Assembly: GCA_015832175.1 (NCBI GenBank)
Contig: WJXW01000017.1
Coordinates: 682,001 to 746,000, forward strand
DNA: 64,000 nt
DNA from: Paraphaeosphaeria minitans
Taxonomy: Eukaryota > Ascomycota > Dothideomycetes > Pleosporales > Didymosphaeriaceae
Reading direction: 5' to 3'
This document shows positions 53,157 to 64,000 of the stretch, one piece after another. Each line of letters begins with the position of its first letter. Within the stretch, counting starts at the first letter, position 1. The translations under genes and the position numbers were made by a program. The notes beneath the pieces were generated by a model that searched no databases, was not told the DNA's origin, and worked only from the letters and a program-made list of their open reading frames with translations.

Positions 53157-56000
53157 TCAGAAGAACAACAGATCCTCGTCTCTCCACCCTTGCTCCAAAA
53201 GTGCTGCATGCGTAGCCTTCTCCAACGGCTCCGGTCCGCACACCAGCACCAAACTCCGACCACCCGCCCCGCGAGCACAGTGCTGCTGCAAAAGCGGTGC
53301 TCCAATCCGGCCTCTCAGCCCAGCCCAATTCTCTGGCCCCTTGGTCAAAGTATACATCAGCTTCAACCTATCCGCATTCTCCCTCGCAAACCCATCCAAG
53401 TCCTCCTTGCAGAGGATATCCTCCACAAGACGGTTGCCGTCGAGCAACACGCACGCGGTAGGATCCTGCCTATCCTGCATGACAGCGCGCAGAACCTGGA
53501 AGATGGGCGTGATCCCGGACCCTGCGCAGATCATGAAGAAGCGCTCGATGTGCCGCGACTTGCCGTTGATGAGACAATCCCCTCTGCCCACGTATTCGAA
53601 CTTGCCGATCGGGCCCTTCATCTCGACAAAGTGCCCCGTCGGTATCGCGTCGAGTGCTTTGGTCATCTTGCCGCCGGGCTGGGCTTGCGTGTCGAAGTAG
53701 ACTTTGACTAGCACATCGAGGTAGCCCCGCTTCGTGGTCTCGGAGATGGGCGTGTAGGAGCGGATGATGGACTCGCGGGTCACGGGGTCTTTGAGCCGGA
53801 TCATAAGGTGCTGGCCGGTGGGGAGACCGAGGGTTTGGTCTTCGTGCTCGAGCTTGAAGGTGAAGATGCGGGTGTCCCAGGAAACAGTCGTCTTGGAGTG
53901 GAGGAGGGATTTGGTCCAAGCGCGGGAGTCGAGGAAGACGGGACGGGGTTCCGTGGATTCAATGATGGGTTGGCCTTCGGCGAGGACGCGTTGGGCTGCT
54001 GGGTCGAGGGTGCCGATGTGGTAGTCTGGCATCATTGATTTTGCGGTCTCGCTGTCTGGTTACTGTTAGTAGGTTGAGAGGGGTTGGAGGTCGAGTACCT
54101 ACGGATTGCCATGAACTCATCAGTGCTATCAAGGCCAGCTGCACTGATGATACTTTGAGCTCCGCCAGGATGGCCATCCAGAAATGACGTTCCGTCATAC
54201 ACCTCCCCGTTTACGACGAACCATGGGGTTTTGGAATTGTTGTGTTCCCTGAACTCCTCGATCGTGATTTCCTTTTTCAATCCGTCCTTCGTCATCTTGA
54301 TGTCTTCTGGCGCTTCCGCCTCGGCAGCGTCAGTCGTCTCGCCCTCGATCCTTTCACCCCAGTGCCCATTGGTAAGACTGCCGCCAGTCTTTTTGATACG
54401 TTCCATCCAGCCTCCAGGCATAAGCGCTGGCTGGGTAGGATGCTCGAAGCGCAACACACCGTCCTCGTTGTGGATGACAACGCGGAACCAAGGGTTGTTC
54501 ATCATGCCAAGGACAGACCAGTACATGTCTCTTGGCTGGACGTTCATGCTCTCATCCATCGCTCTGACGACAATATCCTTCGCCTCCTTCAACTCTTCGA
54601 CCAGAATGTTGAGCTTCCAGAAGCACCAGCAGAAGCACGTTTCCCGCCAGTCCATGTCCAATCGCCCACCAAAGAGTTCCTTGTCTTCGAAAGCACGGTA
54701 CTTGTCTTCCGCATACTCAATGTTGCCGAACCTCCAGCTCTTGCCTTGGTCGAGGGAAATTTGCACGCGGGTGATGCGGCGACCACCGCCGCTGTAGGCA
54801 TATCCTTGCACGGTGTAGTACTCTGGCGCTGTGGCGAGTTGGAGCTTCTCATCGTGTGCTGGGACGGCAGTAGCCGAGTTTGGGCTGAGGTCGTAAATGG
54901 CATAGCGTTCGTCCGTCCACCAGTCCTTGTTCTTTGCCGCCTCGTCTGGATCGACCATTGTGCTACCGTGGTCAGCAATCGCCCGTGTGTTATAGCAAGG
55001 GGACATACGGAAGCACTCTATTATCGTAGATGTGATACCAGTTGTCGCTCGGCTCAGCAGTGATGATCAGTTTCTTCAACCATTTCACACTGCGACCACC
55101 TATCTGCCCTGGTATCACTGCTCGAAGCGGCTTCCCGTGATCTGGTGTCAGGGGCTCTCCATTCATCCCGTGTGCAAGCATGATGCCGCGGTTAGGATCC
55201 ATGGCCCAGTTGAGCTTGACGGACGTGCCGTAGTAGCCATTGGGCTGTTGACTGTTAGCTTTGCATCATGTTGTAGGTCAGGCGACTGACCAACTTGTCT
55301 GCACCCTCCATGCACACGTAACGTGCTTTTCTCAACGGCTTAGCTCTTTCCAGAACATCTTTCATGACCACACCAGTGAACAACGCTGTCGATACACCCG
55401 CCGGACCCCATGAAAACCCTTTCGACTTGCGGACGACATTCTGCTCTTTCCTCCTGTTGCCCGCGCAGACAAGTGTGATTGGGTATGTTACATTTTCATA
55501 ATCGGATAGCAATTCTTTGAGCGTTATTTTCAAAGGATTGGCAACGAGGCTGCAGCGGACGTTAGTGTTTCCGATCCGAGATAAGATGAATGCGGGGTCA
55601 CGTACCCTTCTACGGAGAACTCCCAATCCGGGATGTCTGCGTCCCGAACTTCTGGTACTGGACCATGATTCCTCACATAGAACAGCTCGGGTGATGTCAG
55701 GAAACCTTCCTTGAAGAGCTCTGTCAAAGGCGCTTCGCAATTGAAAGGATGGACGCCCGTCAGCCGTATTAATCGGGAGTCTCTTGCTACGTGTGAATCT
55801 GGTGTTGGCTTGTCGATATCCAGCACCTGTGTGGGTGCAGTGGAAGGTGGCGGTAATGGGAGATCGAGCTGGGCCTTGCTGTCACTTATCGACTTGACAG
55901 ATTTGGAATCTTCGCCATCGAAGATGGTCTCTGGTGGTGTTGGTGGGAACTCGATACTCTTCTTTTGTTGGATCGTCGGGGTCTCTATCACTGTAGCCAT
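53157..56000 (-). CDS. niaD: Assimilatory NADPH nitrate reductase
   Basis: Cytosolic molybdoenzyme reducing nitrate to nitrite, first step of nitrate assimilation. It has 882 residues in exons 55606-56000, 55291-55549, 55009-55244, 54103-54962 and 53157-54055; phases close. In order: Ser/Pro-rich N-terminus; molybdopterin domain with RLTGVHPFNCEAPLTELF, VRNHGPVPEV, the Mo-ligand cysteine in LVCAGNRRKEQN (Cys160) and GFSWGPAGVSTALFTGV; MAHGMNGE-type PDHGKPLRAVIPG block; the dimerisation domain ending MNNPWFRVVI; cytochrome b5 domain ITIEEFREHNNSKTPWFVVN with the heme histidine in LDGHPGG; FAD domain with IIRSYTPIS and GPIGKFEYVG; NADPH domain with AGSGITPIFQVLRA and LVCGPEP, ending RDEDLLFF. 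The last acceptor (54056) was set to give AIHSETAKSMMPDYH. niiA follows 1.23 kb downstream. Confidence 0.97.
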
Positions 56001-56683
56001 ATTGCGCGACGGGGTATACGATAGAAATGGACAAACAACTGCAAACGAGATGCGGGGTATATGAAAAGGACAAAAGACTGCTGCTCGCCACTCGAGGAAG
56101 GTGGCGCTCTGCAGGATATCACCAAGCTCAGACCGACTGGTGTGGTGGGTGTTGTGGTAACGAAGCAAGCGGCGTTAGCCAACAGAAGACAACACGGCCT
56201 GGACCTATTCGTTAGGCTTGGGTATCAAGCATGCCACTGCTGGGCAACCTGCTCGTTGCCGCCTATCGTTGGTAGGTATCTAATGCCAGCTGGAGCGATC
56301 ACCAAACCTGTGCGCCGGAGAAGATGGATCACAGCGACTTCAGCACATTACCTATTGCCGAAAAGCAACACTCTGGTCAGACGCCAGATCGTGGAGAAAG
56401 CTGTGCATCGATTCCGTCACCATGGCTTCACCCAATGAAAGCCCTCGAGGAAAGCCCTCGAGGATGGGAGGAGTCTCTGAAGATAATGCATCCTTATCTT
56501 TGAGTACTAAGCGATCCGGTTTGGGACTAGCGGGGTGGCCGGCTAGAAACGTCCAGCGACTCCACAGACGCCGCCTGTCAAGGGATTTCTGCAGCTAAAA
56601 GGAACTTGCAGTAACAGGTGGAGCAACCTGTTCGTCCCTGAGTCCGAACTGAAAGATGCCCCCCACGGCCTGAATGAGCATCT

Positions 56684-56696
56684 CTTATCTCCGTGG
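56684..56696. promoter_or_regulatory. Composite GATA / NirA-like site
   Basis: CTTATCTCCGTGG holds a reverse GATAAG and CTCCGTGG sharing one base, about 690 bp upstream of the niaD start. Close AreA/NirA sites are typical of co-operative nitrate promoters. Confidence 0.55.
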
Positions 56697-57142
56697 ACGC
56701 GGAAATGCAAGTCAGACCGTTCCGCGGGAGATGAAGAGAATGGACGGCGGTCTTCGCAGATCTGTAGGACACGTCGTTGGCCTGCGCCGACGCTTTGATC
56801 TGACGGTCTTTTGAGTCCGCTACGGTACCTACCTACCAGTCCCTACCTTTGCTAAGCGTCTCTTTCTCGATATGAGCTCATAGTGTACCGTCTCATAGTG
56901 TACCATCTACATGCCGCTTCATTGCAGCGCTGATGGATACGACCCGGTTGCATGCTGCTACGCAAAGTCAACGCAACGATTGATAGGAAGCCGTCATTGG
57001 AACACTGCCCGTGTACACGGCATGCGACGCCCAATTGCCGCTCATGAACAAGGATGCGCTCTCCACCGAGCGGCCTCTACGGAGGAAGGGCAGACGCCCG
57101 ATCTCAAGGAGCTACGTGGATGAAGGGACACTAAACTCAGGT

Positions 57143-57191
57143 GAGAGATAAGGAGGAACGAAACATCAGATTCCACTGAGAGATAAGGAGG
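57143..57191. repeat. Duplicated GATA element GAGAGATAAGGAGG
   Basis: The 14-mer GAGAGATAAGGAGG occurs twice, at 57143-57156 and 57178-57191, 35 bp apart start to start. Each contains GATAAG. A NirA-like CTCCGCGG lies 55 bp further right. Confidence 0.7.
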
Positions 57192-57492
57192 CTGAACAGT
57201 GTAGTTCTTCAGCGGAGAAACGAACGCTCCGTTGTATTGTAGCATCTCCGCGGCGAGTGCTGTGGGTCCCGAAAAATGGCCGATACCCGTGACCCAACGT
57301 TGCCTGACCTTGACTGCTCACAACGGGCATCTTTTGTGAAGTGCATCTACGACTAAATTCTATCCAAAAGGTGTGTACCGTCTTATCTGGAAATCCCGCC
57401 AATCGAATGCTCTCAAACGGAGGCTGATTACCTGCACTGCCATCTCCTTCGTACACTCCTGCAAATGAGACATTGTCGAATCGAAAGGCACC

Positions 57493-58599
57493 TCAGCGAC
57501 CGATGTCAATAGGTGCAGCTAATGAATATGCCTTGTAACCTGGCACACTCCCCAATTTGCCTGCGATGTCACCGACATATTTTTTCTTCCCTAGCACGGT
57601 GTCATCGCACTCACCGAGTTGAGCTCCATCTTCATCCATCGCCCGTACTAGACTGGGCCATACAACAATCTCCTCGGTCGTAAGTCCGATGGACGTGGTT
57701 GCCGCGACGTTTGTGGTTGTGGTGCTTAAGAAGCTGTCCGAGTCGGGTTCGGTTTCTGTCTTGCCATGGGCAATCGCGCGACCAGAGCGCCAATCGAACT
57801 TCCAGAAACAAGGCTGACCAAAAAGCGTAAAAGCGAAAGAAGCACCAAGCCTCAAGACATCCCTCAGGTCATCAACGCGCGCATCCTTGCCGTGGTTCAC
57901 ATCGTCCGGCTTTGCGTATGTCGCGAGAAGAGGATCCAAATCCTTCAAAGCACGCTCGATGTTCACCGTGCGCGCATCAAAAAAGGTGAATGCGTCCGCG
58001 ACGTAGGCTTTGTGGCACAAAGCAGCCGTCGCCTGTTTCCAGTGGGACAGTAGTGCAAAGTTGACAGCATTCGGCTCACCTTTCCCTAGTGTGACGGCCC
58101 CTTTGCCAAGGGAGAAGCTCTGGAAACACTCTACGATCTCCGGGGGAAGGAACGTGCTGCCAGGGCTATTACTGGTGCCTAACTTCAGCAGAAGGCTTCG
58201 GCTCAGGATTGTCCACGCGATACACATGGTCAACATGGCCATCCTTGTTTTCCCGTCACCAAGCAGTCCCAATATCTGCGGCCATGGAAGAGAGATACCG
58301 GTGCTGGCGTGTTCGATGACAGACTGCGAGATGCCTTTCTCTGCACCATCTTGGGAGTAATGTTTGTGCACATGAGCTACGATAACGTCGTGAAGACCAG
58401 AGAATCGTTTCAAGAGTTCCGCGCCTGAAAGTGGTCCTTCTGTTCCGCATGTAGATGTAACTTGCGAAGGTGACCAGGGTTTTGGCACTCGTGATGGCCG
58501 TGCTGGGAGGGAGGATCGTAGTTCCAAGTCTTCGGATGAGAGTTTTTGTGGCTTGATTTTGCGAAGCAGACTCATGCGATCTGACTTGCTCCGTTCCAT
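57493..58599 (-). CDS. Conserved-looking hypothetical protein
   Basis: Single-exon frame of 368 residues with steady coding composition. It begins MERSKSDRMSLLRKIKPQKL, basic and Ser-rich, so the second ATG (58575) is possible. The central part is helical and partly hydrophobic (QILGLLGDGKTRMAMLTMCI, AWTILSRSLLLKLG, TFLPPEIVECFQSF, AVNFALLSHWKQATAALCHK) but has no clear membrane anchor. A Thr-rich insert TTTTNVAATT lies near 290. I do not recognise a family; the layout recalls fungal-specific proteins of unknown function. It lies upstream of niaD, in the same orientation, with 1.49 kb between; a link to nitrate use is not supported. Confidence 0.7.
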   Translation of the reverse strand: MERSKSDRMSLLRKIKPQKLSSEDLELRSSLPARPSRVPKPWSPSQVTSTCGTEGPLSGAELLKRFSGLHDVIVAHVHKHYSQDGAEKGISQSVIEHASTGISLPWPQILGLLGDGKTRMAMLTMCIAWTILSRSLLLKLGTSNSPGSTFLPPEIVECFQSFSLGKGAVTLGKGEPNAVNFALLSHWKQATAALCHKAYVADAFTFFDARTVNIERALKDLDPLLATYAKPDDVNHGKDARVDDLRDVLRLGASFAFTLFGQPCFWKFDWRSGRAIAHGKTETEPDSDSFLSTTTTNVAATTSIGLTTEEIVVWPSLVRAMDEDGAQLGECDDTVLGKKKYVGDIAGKLGSVPGYKAYSLAAPIDIGR

Positions 58600-59058
58600 T
58601 GCGTTTTAATCTGTGGACGACGGTGCTTGGAGGCCTGCCATGGGCAGAAGGAAATTATGCAGCACCGAAAGATTACGTGGTTCCGAATAGATCTGGAAGG
58701 AAAATTTGCCAACTCGATTCACACGGAGCGTGCCGTATGCATTCTGCCTGAGGGTCCATGGCTAAGTACTCTATCTTTGTCTCCCATGTGACTGGGATTA
58801 CTGATGGAATGACCGCATCTCACATTCCAGGGTTTCGGTAAACTTTGCATAAGGAATGCTTCGAGAAGCTTTCGAAATCCTTAGCTTCCGAACGCATATG
58901 GATCTACATCCGGCACGTGGTTTTGAAACAGACAATGAAAAACCGATAGCCTTTGGAATTAGCCCGAGGTTTTCCTGCACGCAGGTGTGAATGACAAGAG
59001 CAAGATTAACTTTCGGTTGCCTCAACAAAGGAATCGGGACGTCAAAGGCTGGTTGAGC
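58600..59058. other. Spacer between unknown gene and IRC3
   Basis: Nothing is seen except the promoter of the left gene and the 3' UTR of the helicase. Confidence 0.4.
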
Positions 59059-61243
59059 TCACTCAGAAAGACCTCGGAAGGTATTCGCGGACAAGGGCCC
59101 AACCCGTATCTGACCTTGCAGTCGACTCCGTTGTGATGCGGCCCTTTCCTGTACCTTCAAGGCGCTCTTCTGTTTAGCATGAGCTTTCTTGAATTTGCCC
59201 GTCGTCCCATGTTTGATCCTTGTGATCATGTCTGCTGCCTTGCCTTTAGTGAGGTCCCTCGGTTTCAAGTGATCTTCTTCTGAGCGAAACTTGTTGAGGT
59301 AGTCGACTTGTGTTTGAGATGCTGGGCTACGACGCCAGGGCTGGGTTTTGGAGATCCAGATGAACTTAAAGGTTTCTATTGCGAAGGTGTCTGCTGCATG
59401 AACCACATGCTCGAAGGTATCACCCTGTGCAATCACTTTGGGTGTGGCGTACGGACTCTTCGATCTAGTTCCAGATGGGAGTCTCCAGTAATGCTTGACA
59501 TGGAATGACTGATTATCGTCGCCCGCTGGTTCAATGACCAGGTAGCTACCACTATTGGTAGAAAGGACAAACCTACCATCGCCGACGGCGACCCAAGCGA
59601 GGTTGCTGATTCTTCGAATTACGTGGTCGCTCGATGTGTCTGCGATCAAATCGTGCACAGAGTCATAGTCAGTGAAGGTGATGGACCCAGGATGCTTTGC
59701 CAAGAGGCGTCTTGCAACGACGTCAGCTGCCGCCTGTTCTAGCTTGCTCTCCTCCTTTCTTTCTTTGAGTTCCATCATGTCTCTATTGCTGGCATTTTCA
59801 ATAAGTTCAGTAGGATCGAGACCGAACAACGTTGGCGTAGAGACTACACCAGTGCTCAAAGCTGACACCATGTCGATAATATGGCAGTTCTCTTTGCCAG
59901 GATGTAAGCGCATGCCTCTTCCAATCATCTGGACCAGCAGATTACGCGACTTCGTCGGTCGTGCTAGCAGAACACAGTCAATATTGGGGATATCCGTCCC
60001 TTCGATGAAGACACCACAGTTGACCAGCACCTTGAAGTCGCCTCTTCTGAAGGCATCAACCCTAGCACTGCGAATTTTACTTGGGGTATCGCCGGTCACG
60101 AATTCGGCGGCGATGCCATACTGGCGGAACTTTGCAGTCAAGTTTGAAACGTGGCTGAGATCGACGCAGAAGACGATAGTAGAGCTGCGGTCTTTGGCCT
60201 TCGCTAGCCACGCTTTGATCAGGAGGTCATTGGTCTGTTCTGTATTGACGGCGCGAGATAATGCGGCCGTCTTGAAGTCGCCATTTGCAGTCGTGCTCAC
60301 CTTGTTCAGATCGGCCTCGATCTCGACCGTGGTGAAGACGACATTGGAAAGCCAATTATCCTCGATCATGTCCACATAATCCCTGTCGCCGTCAGTCTCG
60401 CTATGGGCTGTGTTACTTGGGGACGTACCTGTGGTAGACTATGTGGTCAATGACTGCGCCAAGCTTGCGGCCATCAAAACGTGAAAAGGTTGCAGAGACA
60501 CCCACTAGGGCAGGGGCTGGCACCGTTTTCCAATCGGCAGTGTGGCGCAAACCAAAGTGTTCCAGCAGATCCAGATACTGCTGGCTCACTATATGATGAG
60601 CTTCATCGACCAGTACGAGCTTGTACCGAGTTGGATCAAACTTAGCAACTCTGTCACCAGACATGATGCTCTGTATGGATGCGACGGTAATATCGGCTGT
60701 TCCAGAGGCATGGTAGTTGCCCATCTCGAGGTCAACGTGCTTGTCGGGGTATGTGAGGGCGCAGTGACGAGCGGCCTGTTCCACCAGCTCGCGACGGTGG
60801 GCCAATATAAGCGTTTGGGAGGCATCTCCGGTGGCAGGGAGTCGGTCGATGAGGTGAGTGAAGATGACCTGGGAATGGTCAGACATGCATCATACGCGGA
60901 CGGCGGCTTCCACAGTAGCACATACTGTCTTGCCGGATCCGGTGGCCAGCGACACACCGAGCCTCTTGTGGCCCTTTACGAGGTAGGCCAGCACCGACTG
61001 GATACATTCCTCCTGGTACTCCCGCAGCGTGATCTTCAGCGGTGACAAAGAGAGCGGCGGAGGCGCGGTGGTGGCAGGCGCGCCCTTAACCACCGTGAAT
61101 GTGTATCTACGAGAGGCAGCGCATCGGACTACTGCAGGAGCCGCTCGCCTGAGTGTACTCGGCACGCATCGAAGGAGGCGATACATTAAGTGACGACGAG
61201 TGTAGCCATCGCACCGCGCTGGAACGAAAGTTGCGCGAGTCAT
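59059..61243 (-). CDS. IRC3: Mitochondrial DEAD/DEAH-type helicase, Irc3-like
   Basis: Superfamily 2 DNA helicase of 693 residues, exons 60926-61243, 60429-60868 and 59059-60382. In yeast Irc3 acts in mitochondria on branched DNA and maintains mtDNA. The N-terminus ([20 protein letters not shown], from residue 20) is Arg/Ala-rich without acids, a mitochondrial presequence. Helicase motifs in order: Q-like [13 protein letters not shown], Walker A LATGSGKT (99-106, followed by VIFTHLIDR after the intron), [28 protein letters not shown] (II), GVSATFSR (III), [40 protein letters not shown] (V) and [10 protein letters not shown] (VI). The length agrees with yeast Irc3 (about 690). It shares a 293-bp promoter with the divergent RRN5 gene. 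Confidence 0.93.
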
Positions 61244-61536
61244 AGGTCACGGGATTCTTATCGATAGTGTGCATTAGCGCGGGGCCGAGACATCTCCGGC
61301 TTGGCATGGAAAATGCGACGCGCCGAAGACTTCACGGTACCTTCAACACATCCTACACAGTGACGGTCCTTCCAGACCCATCTTCTCCCTCGCCAACATT
61401 GGGGCTTAGCCAAACGAGCGCCTGCACCTTTTTTACAGCGCTGTGTTGAGAGTGGGAGAATTGCCACACCGTAGCTGACTCGATAACTACTATCTCAAAA
61501 TCCCATATCGAAATATTGCGAGCACACCCCACAACC
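61244..61536. promoter_or_regulatory. Short bidirectional promoter IRC3-RRN5
   Basis: Start codons of two divergent housekeeping genes are 293 bp apart. I see no TATA box or named site that stands out. Confidence 0.4.
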
Positions 61537-63513
61537 ATGAGCTTGTCTGACTCCGACTGGAAAGCATCGCCGCAACTCTCCCCACCTAACTCGCCGCGAA
61601 AACGACGCAGATCTTCATCGGCTGACTCGGGAAGGCGGCGCAAGCGTGCCACTTGGACTGCACCTTACAACGATGCCTACCGCCTCTTGTACAATGACTT
61701 CGTGCAGAACCTTGCAGGGAACCACCGAATCTCGGGAGCACTAAGTCTCAAGACCTCTCAGCTAGGTGCGACAGTATGGACGGCCGGTGAAAAAGAGGCT
61801 TTCTTTGCAGCTTTAGAAAGACTGGGGAAAGACAATCTGCCTGGAATAGCTGCAGCCGTCGGGTCAAAGAGCGTGTTTGAGATACGACACTTTCTTTTAC
61901 TCCTCCAAGATGCATGCGTTGACCGCGCCGGCAAGCGTGATATTTCACTCACCGATATTCCAGCTGCTGCAGAGGTTGGTATTATCTGTGAACGCCAGCT
62001 AGATGCAGCGGGTGACACTCTCGCCACAAAGCAAGAGCGTTACGAAGCAACTCAGGAACAGAAGCGTTACGGTGAGCATTGGCTCATCACGTCTGAATTG
62101 GCCGAAGAAATCGAAATTGCTGCAAAAGGTTTGCGCGCTTCCGTGCCAGTCGAAAGCGGAGACGATGACAATCGTCTACACGCCGCAGGTGATTCACCGC
62201 TGCTCCGAGAGATACCTGAAGCGGGTCTCATCATCCCAAACTCGTTTCTTGAGCTGTCGCGGAACTTATTCATGAATTCGTCATCCGATACATCTTATCC
62301 TTGGTTGAATTGGCGAGATCTAACCTCTGACATCGCGCCTGAGCCTTGCATGTACCGCACTGCTCTTCGCGATTTTCACTCCTTGGTACTGTTGTTGACC
62401 AAGCGTGTCATGCAGACGGCACTTATCCAAGCAACATCTAGGATACGTGCTCAAGGTTGGCGCGCCAAAAAGGGCGTCAAGCTGTTCGTGAGGTCAAGAG
62501 ATGTTCATACTGCAGTTGATTTGTTAGGCATCAGCACAAGCAGAAGAAAGTTCTTTCGAGATGTCCCGAGACGTTGTAGACTGAGGGTCACAGACGCAAG
62601 GTATAAAGCCCGAGTCCTCCGCTGGGACGAAGTAGAAAGAATTCTCGATTCTACGGAGAATATATCGACACCTTTGGACTCGGATAGGGAAGTCGAATCA
62701 CGCGGCGCACAAACAGAGCAAGTGGGATTCAAGTTCAACGCCGCACGAAGTGGAACGCCCTTGCCTCCAGCCAGGCAAAGCAGTCCCGATGATTCTGCAG
62801 ATGACCATGCGGGAAGCAATGCCGAGTTACTTGCGGAGGATACAGATTCCGATGCCTATCAAGCTTTAGATGATTCGCTCGAAGCTTCTGATACCCATGC
62901 TGAAGCCGAAAGCGAATCAAGCGATGATTCCTCCGATGACGAACTGAAGGAGGTGGAAGAGTTTGATAGAGAAGTGAGCCGGCTAGAGGAACGTCGATTG
63001 TGGTTGGTCATTGGCGACGCCCCTGACGGTCAAGAATCGAAACCCGAACCGACATCCGATCATTCAATCCGCAAGGATCCACGCCGAAGAAACATTGCGG
63101 AGGGCGCCGATTGGCGAAGTTGGACATATTACCACCCTGAATGGGAGGAGATGCGCTCACGAATACCCGAGATCAACTTTCTTGCCAATCGAAAATCACT
63201 CAGTCCTTCACGGAGCTGGGATCCAGCTACAGACCACGAGACAGACTATGTTACTGAGACAGGCGTATCATCTGGTGGAGATCGCAAGTCAAAGAAGAGA
63301 CTACCTCTACGTACTGTCGAAGAGCTACCTCTTCGAGATCCCCGATCCTACGCTGCTTTGCGGGGCAAGCAGTCAGAACCAGCGCAGCGCGATGCTGAAA
63401 CGGATGATTCTGAACACGAAACCGAAACACCAGCGCAGTCAATTGAAGATGTCAACGAGGGCGCTTCCGAAATGTCAATTGTGGAAGATCCTGCATATAA
63501 TGTATCCCACTAG
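61537..63513 (+). CDS. RRN5: Rrn5-like RNA polymerase I upstream activation factor subunit
   Basis: Single-exon gene of 658 residues. In yeast Rrn5 is a SANT-containing part of the upstream activation factor that drives rDNA transcription in the nucleolus. The sequence shows a basic N-terminus with nuclear signals (PRKRRRSSSADSGRRRKRAT), YNDAYRLLYNDFVQ, and a SANT/Myb-like segment VWTAGEKEAFFAALERLGKD with IAAAVGSKSVFEIRHFLLLL (about 87-128). The middle has PYPWLNWRDLTSD-like and LVLLLTKRVMQTALIQATSR segments with RCRLRV. The C-terminal 250 residues are highly acidic and Ser-rich (EASDTHAEAESESSDDSSDD). ATG 61537 is the first in frame. Family call rests on the SANT context and domain order. 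Confidence 0.8.
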   Translation: MSLSDSDWKASPQLSPPNSPRKRRRSSSADSGRRRKRATWTAPYNDAYRLLYNDFVQNLAGNHRISGALSLKTSQLGATVWTAGEKEAFFAALERLGKDNLPGIAAAVGSKSVFEIRHFLLLLQDACVDRAGKRDISLTDIPAAAEVGIICERQLDAAGDTLATKQERYEATQEQKRYGEHWLITSELAEEIEIAAKGLRASVPVESGDDDNRLHAAGDSPLLREIPEAGLIIPNSFLELSRNLFMNSSSDTSYPWLNWRDLTSDIAPEPCMYRTALRDFHSLVLLLTKRVMQTALIQATSRIRAQGWRAKKGVKLFVRSRDVHTAVDLLGISTSRRKFFRDVPRRCRLRVTDARYKARVLRWDEVERILDSTENISTPLDSDREVESRGAQTEQVGFKFNAARSGTPLPPARQSSPDDSADDHAGSNAELLAEDTDSDAYQALDDSLEASDTHAEAESESSDDSSDDELKEVEEFDREVSRLEERRLWLVIGDAPDGQESKPEPTSDHSIRKDPRRRNIAEGADWRSWTYYHPEWEEMRSRIPEINFLANRKSLSPSRSWDPATDHETDYVTETGVSSGGDRKSKKRLPLRTVEELPLRDPRSYAALRGKQSEPAQRDAETDDSEHETETPAQSIEDVNEGASEMSIVEDPAYNVSH

Positions 63514-64000
63514 GGCGAACCACGTTTGCGAACATGGCCTCTATTTAAATCTTTCATCAACCGGCGATTAATTAATTCTTTGGACTCAGATGTGTACCTT
63601 GCAACCAAGCAAAGATTTACAACAGCAAAACAAGCCAAAAGATGGATTAGAAGACGATATGATAATACGGGAAAACTCATTGTTCGAAGCGTCATAACAG
63701 CAATCTTTGCGTGTCTATCTGTATTACCTTCCTAATTGAGTAACTAACTTCCCTGTCGATCCAGGTACGGTAACGAACGACCGAGAGATGCCGCGCCGCG
63801 CACCTGATAAATCTCAAAGGCAGTACCGTATCCAGGAGACGACCCCTCTCAAACTATGCCGACGCCTAACTTGTATGGGAAAGTCGTTGTCGTTTATCCA
63901 GCCGTTGCAGATGCCCTCCTCGGAAGCATGTTCCTACCACGTTCATAAGTACGATGCCATCTCGACATGGGAATGATGCATAGCTTTACACGCTCGCCGC
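63514..64000. other. Right-edge spacer
   Basis: RRN5 3' UTR and unassigned sequence. No supported gene reaches the window end. Confidence 0.4.

Larger units (their letters stand above)
56001..57492. promoter_or_regulatory. niaD upstream region with NirA and GATA sites
   Basis: No gene is seen in 1.49 kb. CTCCGTGG at 56689-56696 matches the NirA consensus CTCCGHGG and directly abuts CTTATC (GATAAG on the other strand, 56684-56689). A second match, CTCCGCGG, stands at 57246-57253. GATAA-type sites also occur near 56448-56500. Nitrate induction by NirA and nitrogen derepression by AreA is established for niaD in fungi; their use of these sites is inference. Confidence 0.6.

Noticed and set aside
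1..64000. tRNA or rRNA genes
   Set aside because: A few GGTTCGAA-like strings (for example near 4486, 12911 and 34516) lack a cloverleaf around them.

Overview
The window looks like nuclear DNA of a filamentous ascomycete (Pezizomycotina, perhaps Dothideomycetes; the class is a guess). The evidence is short 42-70 bp introns with GTANGT donors and CTAAC-type branch points, Zn2Cys6 and bZIP regulators, an RTA1 protein, fungal nitrate and nitrite reductases, and Bos1, Irc3 and Rrn5 homologues. There are about 21 intact or near-intact genes, three decayed genes and one solo LTR. Exon boundaries given here were inferred by eye from splice signals, reading-frame phase and family conservation.

Region 1 (1-15.5 kb) is a catabolic-looking neighbourhood: the 3' end of an amino-acid permease, a Zn2Cys6 regulator, a divergent DUF3830/TauD-dioxygenase pair, an APC-type permease, glucosamine-6-phosphate deaminase, a second Zn2Cys6 regulator and an atypical hexokinase. 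It ends in the broken C-terminal relic of another APC permease. Permease, deaminase, regulator and hexokinase share ACCGGAC-type sites in their upstream regions, including a 19-bp palindrome, which suggests one regulon. A GlcNAc-6-P deacetylase is not visible.

Region 2 (16-23 kb) holds an ATF/CREB-like bZIP factor, an RTA1-family membrane protein and an Upc2-type Zn2Cys6 factor.

Region 3 (23.7-27.2 kb) is a GH106-like (alpha-L-rhamnosidase family) gene. It is broken by two frameshifts and by a 214-bp solo LTR with a perfect 5-bp target duplication, and a 24-bp minisatellite follows it.

Region 4 (27-42 kb) is repeat-rich and gene-poor. It has a complete amino-acid permease, a small membrane protein, a Zn2Cys6 factor, a small N-myristoylation candidate and a decayed PTH11/rhodopsin-type receptor.

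Region 5 (42-64 kb) carries mostly housekeeping genes: a mucin-like single-pass protein, Bos1 SNARE, an unknown protein, tandem nitrite and nitrate reductases (niiA, niaD), an unknown protein, mitochondrial helicase Irc3 and the RNA polymerase I factor Rrn5. The niaD upstream region carries NirA-like and GATA sites, fitting nitrate induction and nitrogen repression.
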